64,000 bases of DNA, taken from NCBI GenBank assembly GCA_949316235.1, contig OX438741.1, forward strand, positions 13,889,124 to 13,953,123, written 5' to 3'. This document shows positions 57,573 to 64,000 of the stretch, one piece after another. Numbering within the stretch: position 1 is the stretch's first letter; each line of letters opens with the position of its first letter. Source of the DNA: Oegoconia quadripuncta (Eukaryota > Arthropoda > Insecta > Lepidoptera > Autostichidae). Both the position numbers and the translations under genes were made by a program. The notes under the pieces are model-generated. The model saw only the letters and a program-made list of their open reading frames with translations, did not search any database and had not been told where the DNA came from.

Positions 57573-60500
57573 ATGATTGATGCAACGCAAATTAACATTC
57601 GTCCAAGATATAATAATGGCTTCAGTGAGATATTACTGAACAACATCGTCGATAAAGACTTCAACAAAATAATACGTCCTCTTAATTTCATGCAAGCAAT
57701 CCTTCTGCAATGCAAATACAGAATCAAAGACAATTTCATCACATCTAATGACAGATTTCAAAACGTTCTTCTGACCAGTAGCACTATAGCATTGTTAATA
57801 GGCCATATATTAACATACATAACATTTATGGTTAGCAATGCTAAGAGGGAAGTATTGCCAATCATTTATTGGTTTTTGCGTATCGATATAGTTTTCTATA
57901 GCCTTGGTTTCATGTTGAATTTCATCCTCCATTACATTCACGGCAAAGTAAATGTTGAACTGGTCATTCAATTGCAAGCTGTGCATAAAGTGACGAGAAA
58001 TTATACCGATAAATTTAAAGCTATCACCATATGGAATTGGATGTATATTCTCATTATTTCTGTGTTTGATCTGTGGGCATTTATTTACTTTCTCCTGGCA
58101 GATAACTCCGTGCATTTCCTTTTCCTGAGAATACTGTACTTTGACTTGACTATTGTCTACGCGAACTGTGTTATGAAGTTGATGAATATGGAATTGTCCG
58201 TGTGTATCACTCAAATTGTACAAAATAAAGCGGCTAGTTGTGAAATATATAAAGCGTATTTGGAAATTTTGAATGCATTTAATATTTACAAGAAGATCTT
58301 TCAAGTCATGGTAAGATACCTATTAATGTTTAAAAAGGAAAAAAAACTAAAACCCGACTACTAAAAAATAAAATGGGAGAACTGCAAAAACTCTATGGAT
58401 CAAGACGAATCCAATGACACCTCTGTTGGTCAAATCGGATTACTAGTTCAGAATTATCCTCAAATATAATAAGAAATGCCACGCTGGGTTTTTACATTTC
58501 GAATCAACATGGTGACCGTAGGTTGCGTATTTTTAATATCCTATGACACTCGAGACAGTATAACGAATTCCACGACACCACATTTATTACAATCGGTCCA
58601 CTAATCTGATCGCTATGACAGGACATTACCCACATACATACGAGTAGGTACATAGGGTGTTAAAATCATAACCCTTCCCCGTGCCTAGTCAGGTAAAAAC
58701 AAATTTAAAGTAACCTTAACTGAAAGTTTAGACAACCCTTAGTAACTGTGAACATAAGCATAATATTATTATCATCAAGGCATCCAAAGCAGTTCTCTTT
58801 ATTATTAAGACCACCCTGTTTAAAAGCCTTTTATTTAAATGACATTTATAATATGATATACATAAACTGATGCTGCAGCCAAGATCGTCTACTTACGAGA
58901 GGAACTTCTTATACGAAATTTTGCATACGTGGTTGATAGTTAAAACATGATTTCCGCTATGGCCTGATGCTGCAGCCAGGGTTGTCTTCCCAGTTTGATT
59001 TTAAAAAGTTTAATCTTATAATTTAATCTGAGACAAAGAATGTGACAGCGCTATTTACTGCTAAATGCAAGCGAATAAATTAAAAGTAAAAAAGACTCAG
59101 CAGTAAATAGAGCTGTCACATTCTTTCGCCCAGATTAAACTCCTTTTATCTGAAAGAAAGAATGTGACAATGATATTTAATGCTGAGTGCAAACGAATAA
59201 ATTAAAAGTAAAAAAGACTCAGCAGTAAATAGAGCTGTCACATTCTTTCTCCCCGATTAAACTCCTTTTATCTGAAAGAAAGAATGTGACAACGATATTT
59301 ACTGCTGAGTGCAAACGAATAAATTTAAAGTAAAAAAGACCCAGCAGTAAATAGCGCTGTCACATTATTTCTCTCAGATTAAACTCCTTTTATCTGAGAG
59401 AAAGAATGTGACAACGCTATTTACTGCTGAGTGCAAACGAATAAATTAAAAGTAAAAAAGACCCAGCAGTAAATGGCGCTGTCACATTCTTTCTCTCAGA
59501 TTAAACTCCTTTTATCTGAGAGAAAGAATGTGACAACGCTATTTACTGCTGAGTACAAACGAATAAATTAAAAGTAAAAAAAATCTGCAGTAAATAGCGC
59601 TGTCACATCCTTTCTCCCAGATTAAACTCTTTTTATCTGGAGGAAGAATGTCACAGCGCTATTTACTGCTGAGTGCAAACGAATAAATTAAAAGTAAAAA
59701 AAATCAGCAGTAAATAGCGCTGTCACATTCCTTCTCCTAGATTAAACTCCTTTTATCTGAGAGAAAGAATGTGACAACGAAATTTACTGCTGAGTGCAAA
59801 CGAATAAATTAAAAGTAAAAAAGACCCAGCAGTAAATAGCGCTGTCACATTCTTTTTCTCAGATTAAACTCTTTTTATTTCAGAGAAAGAATGTCACAAC
59901 GCTATTTACTGCTAAGTGCAAACGGATAAATTAAAAGTAAAAAAAAAAAAATTTTAAAACCCAGCTTTTGGGAAGACTATCCTGGCTGCAGCCTCAGGCC
60001 ATGACGGAAATCATGTTTTAACTATCATAACCCCACGTATGCAAAATTTGTAAATTTTGAAAATTAAAAGTATTAGTAAAAATAAATATAAAAACGTATA
60101 TGGGCGTTTGTTTGTATATACATGTGAGTGTTAATGTGTGTTTCTGCTTGTGTAGGTAGTTGTGTTTGTGTGGACAGGTGTGTTCGTTTGGGTGGGTGTG
60201 TTTCTGTGGGTGGGTGTGTTTGTCTGAGTGGGTGTGTATGTGAGGTTGGGCGTGTTTGTGTGTTGTGTAAATGTGTGTAGTCTTATCTAAGTTTAATCGT
60301 TTCGTTTTATCTACAACTGTTCATAAACAGCGATTTGTTCAATTACGTTTCAGGTGACGTATCACATGATTGACACTTTCCTTCACAGTCTCACATATAT
60401 TGAAGTTGGAGTTGAAATGAGTAGAAACCAGATAAACGATGTAAGTAAAGGTATAACGACATGAGTCACAACAATAGTTAGCATCGCTCTGAAGACATCA

Positions 60501-61717
60501 CGTGACACTTAATGTTAGGGACTTCGGGCGACATTGTGCGACGTCGCCAGACTTCGTACGACTTCTAGCAACATCGCGCAACTTGTGCCTTAAATCGAGG
60601 ACCAAAACAAATCATCCAGATAAATAAGCTAACACTTTAACTGTAATGTATTTATTTATTTAACACTTTATTGCATATAAGCCGCCGCCGCCTCCGTGGC
60701 TCAATGTCAACAACATTGGGTTTACGATTCGGAGGTCGCGGGTTCGATCCCCAGCGGGGTACATGTTTAGGTACTCGGTTTGGTTGGTGGTAGGGCATTT
60801 TAAATGTCCGCCTGGCTAGCTACCACCATCTTATCTAAATCTGCCGCCAAGCAGCAATGTTAATAGCATTGTTGTGTTCCGGTTGTCAGAGATGAGATAG
60901 CCAGTCCCCCAAATGTGTTGGGGTTTCCGGGTCAGTACGCTTCCACCTTCGACCTCATTTTCACTTAACATCAGGTGTGATTGAGGTCAAGTACCAACCC
61001 GTTGTGCATAAAAAAGTACCAACCCGTTGGGCATAAAAAAATAAATAAATAAATAATATATATGACGACCTGTTTGGTGTAGTGGTTAGCAACTCTGACC
61101 ACTGTACCAAAAGGTTGCGGGTTCGAATCCCGCAAGGGACATATGTTTGTGTGATGAATACGGACATGTGTACCCGAGTTATGGATGTTTTTATTTATAA
61201 TAAGTATTTATTTACAAAAAAAAAAAAAAAAAAAAAAAAATATTTATGTATTATATCAACCATCTGGTATCCACAACACAAGCATATAGTTGCTTACTGT
61301 GGAACTAGATGGCGCTGTGTGTATGTCTAAGGAAGGATATTTTCTAAGGATATATATATCATTTACATACACACAGCGCCATCTAGTTCCACAGTAAGCA
61401 ACTATAGGTTTGTGTTGTGGATACCAGATAGTTGTTATACTACATAAATACATTTCACAGGTCACAACACTGTTCTCAATCTTGAAAATGGATTATTAAT
61501 ACGGACCATAGTGCATGTGCTGACTTTTCGGCTTCGTTTTGTTTCCAGAAATTATTCCTCGGATACACAAGTAAGGTCGGACTCTTGTTTGTTCTAAAGG
61601 ATATCATCCAACAAGTACTGTTATGTGTGGAATGTGAGAAGTTCTATGTTTCCCATGAAATAGCTGAAAGCTCTTCGGTAATGCTACAAGTGAAGTCAAG
61701 CAGTTCACTAAAAGGAG
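57573..61717 (+). CDS. Gustatory receptor GR-9 (exons 1-3; exon 4 not found)
   Basis: Predicted gustatory receptor of subgroup II. Exons: 57573-58310, 60354-60440, 61549-61717; phases 0, 0, 1. Start MIDATQINIRPRYNNGF, with a longer N-terminus than its neighbours. Exon 1 shows [16 protein letters not shown] and four hydrophobic segments. Exon 2 is 87 nt, one codon shorter than in GR-5 to GR-8. Exon 3 (169 nt) is five codons longer, gives VECEKFYVS, and ends AAA GGA G|GTATGT, which keeps phase 1. The TM7 exon with the TYxxxLLQF signature is absent from 61718-64000, where a tRNA-like remnant and a Jockey-like LINE lie. Either exon 4 lies beyond the window, with the LINE in intron 3, or the gene has lost it. 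Exons 1-3 are otherwise intact. Confidence 0.82.
58916..60050. repeat. Inverted-repeat-flanked 122-bp minisatellite
   Basis: Flanking arms 58916-59006 (TTTTGCATACGTGG ... GGCCTGATGCTGCAGCCAGG) and 59951-60050 are inverted copies. Between them lie seven full units and one partial unit, starting AATGTGAC/AATGTCAC at 59039, 59161, 59283, 59405, 59527, 59647, 59768 and 59890 (period 120-122). Each unit is itself two hairpins: GACAGCGCTATTTACTGCTG pairs with CAGCAGTAAATAGCGCTGTC, and CTTTCTCTCAGAT pairs with ATCTGAGAGAAAG across the unit boundary. It lies in intron 1 of GR-9. Probably a foldback-type transposon whose core expanded. Confidence 0.9.
60688..61017 (+). repeat. SINE family B, full length
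   Basis: Cleanest copy: GCCTCCGTGGCTCAATG, B-box GGTTCGATCCCC, tail GTTGTGCATAAAAAA, then a second short tail copy (61018-61055). It lies in intron 2 of GR-9. Confidence 0.92.
61064..61343 (+). repeat. SINE family A, full length
   Basis: GACGACCTGTTTGGTGTAGT head, B-box GGTTCGAATCC, a long A-run in the middle and an intact 3' half. It is followed tail to tail by the reversed copy at 61350. Confidence 0.92.
61350..61458 (-). repeat. SINE family A, 5'-truncated, tail to tail
   Basis: Reversed 3' half. Together with the preceding copy it forms an inverted pair of ~75-80 bp (61252-61328 against 61368-61446) with a ~40-bp spacer, ending ~90 bp before exon 3 of GR-9. Confidence 0.9.
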
Positions 61718-61874
61718 GTATGTACAGACGGACCTCCCTAAAAGTATTATATGGACCGAAGCACTCTAGCACCATCTATTAGAAAGTATTCATACAATAT
61801 CAACACTCAAACCAAATCCATAATAATAATACATATAAATGAGTAAGAAAATTTCGTCAGCTCTGCTAATTGAT

Positions 61875-61953
61875 ATCGTGGTCTAGTGGCAAGCGACACG
61901 AGTGCTTAGGTAACGTCTTTCGAGAAGACACGGTTTTCGAATCCGGCTAAGAC
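61875..61953 (+). repeat. tRNA-like remnant
   Basis: TGGTCTAGTGG (A-box-like, 61879-61889) and GGTTTTCGAATCC (B-box-like, 61932-61944) lie 43 bp apart, with GTCTTTCGAGAAGAC between them able to form a long variable arm. No acceptor stem can be paired, so this is a tRNA-derived SINE head or a tRNA pseudogene rather than a working gene. Confidence 0.5.
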
Positions 61954-62705
61954 TATTTTTATTCGATTTTTTTTCAATTTGGATTTTTTTTTTCTTTTTA
62001 TAAAGGAAATAAAACGTAAACACTTCATTAAAATAATAAAAAGGTAAGGAAAATAAGAAAAGTAAATTTTTTTGGACGTAACACTTTAGCCCATGTGATA
62101 CTTTTAGGATGATGGGTTTGTTCACAGACGAGCGTAATTTTGTGAGTCGAGAGTCGCAGAATTTCGGTAGCAGAAATTTTACTGCATTCGGTTTCATACA
62201 AAAAGGCAGTTGGTGCCACACGACGACGCAAAATGAGTTGTCTGTCGACTCAATGCGCGTAAACTCGACCGAATTTTTTCCCAATTTTTCTGGCCTCATC
62301 TTCGGTATATGCTTCGTAAATACACAATATTTTTAATGGATCCATCGTACTCGACGACACGAACACCCCGTACCAACGCTCAATACTGAATAAATTAAAT
62401 TCGTCTTGCAGCTCAATAAAAATTCAGTTGAACGTAAAATGAGTGACCGAAAATAGAAATAGAAATAGAAAACATTTATTTGACACAATGGACGACACAT
62501 TAAAACGGAAAAACATAACAATAACATACAGCAAAGATGATATTATAAGATAAACTCGATGTGGGGGATAGCTCTACCCTCTGCTTAAATAACCAAACCA
62601 GAGGATGCTTGCATCAAATACTGGAGTCTGGCCTCGGTGCTGCCACGTTCGAGTACCACCATTAGAGATGTCGTCCATGTGACGTCTCGGAGCGACTGAA
62701 TACAT

Positions 62706-64000
62706 TTTTTTTTTTTTTTTTTTTGCGCCCATGCAAAGGCACCCTCCGGAGGAACGAAGGAGGGAGGCGGAGAAGGCTCTAAGCGTACGAGCACAGCCGG
62801 CTGTGCAAGTTATGTGGGGCTCACAGAGTGTGCCTACCCACTAAAACTCCGCCTTGGAGGTAGGGACTAGCCGTGAGGCTTTTATCCCGTCATCGGAAGC
62901 GACCCCTTTCCTGGGGAGGGGAGGGGCGCTAGTGGTGCTCTGCTAGAAGAGCATCACTTAGAAGAGACTAGAGCTAATCGAGAGTCGATGATGAGTCAGG
63001 GGTGACAAGTGCCCCTGACTCATCTGTGGCCGCCAGGAGGCAAGCCAGATCGGATGTGAGTTTATTGGGTGGGTCGGTGAGGACGTTCCTCGGACGTCGG
63101 ACTTGATAGAGAGAGGTTGATGAGGGGGTAGGGTAGACTGCTGACCCTCTTATTAACGGATTTGGGTGTTCGGTAGCTGATTTGAAAAAGGATTCGGTGA
63201 GGGTTTTCAAAAACTGTTGGATTGATGGTAAATCTATGTCACGGTGAAGGTCAGCATTTCTGACGCACCAGTGGGCGTTCAGTGCACTACGACAGAAAAG
63301 GTTTTGTACGATTTGGAGTTTATTTATTGTATTAGGGTTCGCGTGTGCGAAAACGGGGGCCGCGTATGTCATTACCGGTCGGATGCACACCTTGAAGAGT
63401 GTTCTCTTATTGATGGGGGACATTTTACTACTTCTGCCTATCATACTATTTAGGCGGCCCAGATAGAAGCGGGCAGTGCGAGTCACATTCAGGATGTGAG
63501 GCTTAAAAGTTAGCCTCGAGTCCAGAGTAACACCTAGGTATTTGGCAGTGGGTTTCCAGGGGACAGGGGTACCTAGCATACGGATTTGGGTATCATTGAG
63601 ATCGAGATGGCGTCTTCTCTTATGACTGAATCTAATCGCGGTGCTTTTATCGGGGTTTACTTCTATACGCCATTTCCTAAACCATTCTCCAAGCTCATTA
63701 ACTGAGCGTTGGAGTTTGGATATGGTTGACGACAGCCGCTGACCCTTTATATAGAGGGCAGTGTCGTCGGCGAAGAGAGAGAGTTGGACATTGTTTTTGG
63801 GGATGGGTATGTCGTTTGTGTACGATATATATAGTAGGGGAGAGAGCACTGATCCCTGAGGGACTCCGGCTTTGAGCGGGCGGGGGGAGGATAGCACTCC
63901 TTCGTGTCTAAAACGAAAGGTACGATCCTGGAGATAGGATGCTACTGTTAGAACTAGCCTGTCGGGGAGACCTAAGTGGTGTAGTTTATAGATAAGGCCT
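62706..64000 (-). mobile_element. Jockey-like non-LTR retrotransposon (3' part)
   Basis: On the - strand the element enters from beyond the window and ends in poly-A (T-run at 62706-62724 on +). The 3' UTR is about 62725-62973. Its reverse-transcriptase ORF is the next feature. The 62450-62540 stretch (AACATTTATTTGACACAATG) is a separate older LINE tail. The insertion lies 3' of GR-9 exon 3. Confidence 0.85.
62974..63999 (-). CDS. LINE ORF2 reverse transcriptase, C-terminal part
   Basis: Open without a break from the window edge to the stop at 62974, about 341 codons. It contains RT palm motifs AGVPQGSVLSPLLY and the catalytic LFADDTALYI, then VNPDKS and KYLGVTLDSRLTFKPHI (motif 7 / thumb region), and a C-terminus with RPVMTYAAPVFAHA. 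The motif order and the KYLGVTLD-type thumb fit the Jockey clade, though a related clade (CR1, I) cannot be excluded without a tree. The N-terminal RT motifs, endonuclease and ORF1 lie outside the window. Uninterrupted coding suggests a recent insertion. Not a host gene. Confidence 0.87.
   Translation of the reverse strand, partial: GLIYKLHHLGLPDRLVLTVASYLQDRTFRFRHEGVLSSPRPLKAGVPQGSVLSPLLYISYTNDIPIPKNNVQLSLFADDTALYIKGQRLSSTISKLQRSVNELGEWFRKWRIEVNPDKSTAIRFSHKRRRHLDLNDTQIRMLGTPVPWKPTAKYLGVTLDSRLTFKPHILNVTRTARFYLGRLNSMIGRSSKMSPINKRTLFKVCIRPVMTYAAPVFAHANPNTINKLQIVQNLFCRSALNAHWCVRNADLHRDIDLPSIQQFLKTLTESFFKSATEHPNPLIRGSAVYPTPSSTSLYQVRRPRNVLTDPPNKLTSDLACLLAATDESGALVTPDSSSTLD

Noticed and set aside
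57810..58304. 164-codon ORF on - under GR-9 exon 1
   Set aside because: Antisense shadow of a conserved receptor exon.
59039..59900. CRISPR-like regular array
   Set aside because: Units are 122 bp, conserved end to end with no unique spacers, in an insect intron; it is a minisatellite.
3351..61130. Possible tRNA genes (A- and B-box heads at 3351, 6695, 9176, 10998, 36804, 43699, 47031, 60688 and others)
   Set aside because: All are joined to SINE bodies, are repeated many times, and do not form closed acceptor stems.
1536..61717. Odorant receptor (OR) family instead of GR
   Set aside because: The last exon carries the GR signature TYxxxLLQF directly at the C-terminus and the proteins lack OR-type C-terminal motifs.

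Overview
The window is eukaryotic and most likely from a butterfly or moth (Lepidoptera). It is AT-rich, has spliced genes with GT-AG introns, and is crowded with tRNA-derived SINEs, MITEs and decayed non-LTR retrotransposon tails of kinds common in lepidopteran genomes. No species call is possible from the sequence alone.

The gene content is one tandem array of insect gustatory receptor (GR, 7tm_7 family) genes, all on the + strand. There are eight readable genes (GR-1, 2, 3, 5, 6, 7, 8 and 9) and one pseudogene (GR-4); the numbering is mine. Seven genes are complete in the window at 380-393 residues. Their exons are one long exon (about 245-255 codons, TM1-TM4), a 30-32 codon exon (TM5), a 51-52 codon exon (TM6, ending near a C-E/D-K/R-F-Y motif) and a last exon of 52-54 codons (TM7, ending in the GR signature TYxxxLLQF). 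Intron phases are 0, 0, 1 throughout. The array has two blocks: GR-1 to GR-4 (1.5-25.5 kb; exon 2 is 96 nt where present) and GR-5 to GR-9 (26.9-61.7 kb; exon 2 is 90 or 87 nt). The last exon of GR-9 is not in the window.

Layout: GR-1 1536-5343; repeats; GR-2 7843-10549; repeats and old LINE tails to 16.4 kb; GR-3 16388-22552; repeats; GR-4 pseudogene 24737-25490; GR-5 26911-31621 and GR-6 33258-40136, a segmental duplication that includes flanks and inserted repeats; GR-7 42364-49112; GR-8 51220-55043; GR-9 57573-61717 (partial); then a Jockey-like LINE on the - strand running off the end (62706-64000).

Most non-coding DNA is mobile. There are two SINE families with tRNA-like heads (A, with a variant A', and B), a 400-bp A-tailed repeat (C), a 412-bp TA-flanked MITE (D), a palindromic mariner/IS630-type element that still carries a transposase C-terminus, a small hairpin MITE (F), a TIR element holding a GC-rich island, two minisatellites, and many LINE 3' ends. 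The most unusual structure is in GR-9 intron 1: about seven self-complementary 122-bp units inside a ~95-bp inverted repeat.

The genes probably act as chemoreceptors (contact taste) in gustatory neurons, and a cluster like this fits the lineage-specific 'bitter' receptor expansions of Lepidoptera. No ligand can be read from sequence. I saw no sign of an unrelated new biochemical system; the novelty is in the array's architecture and its repeats.
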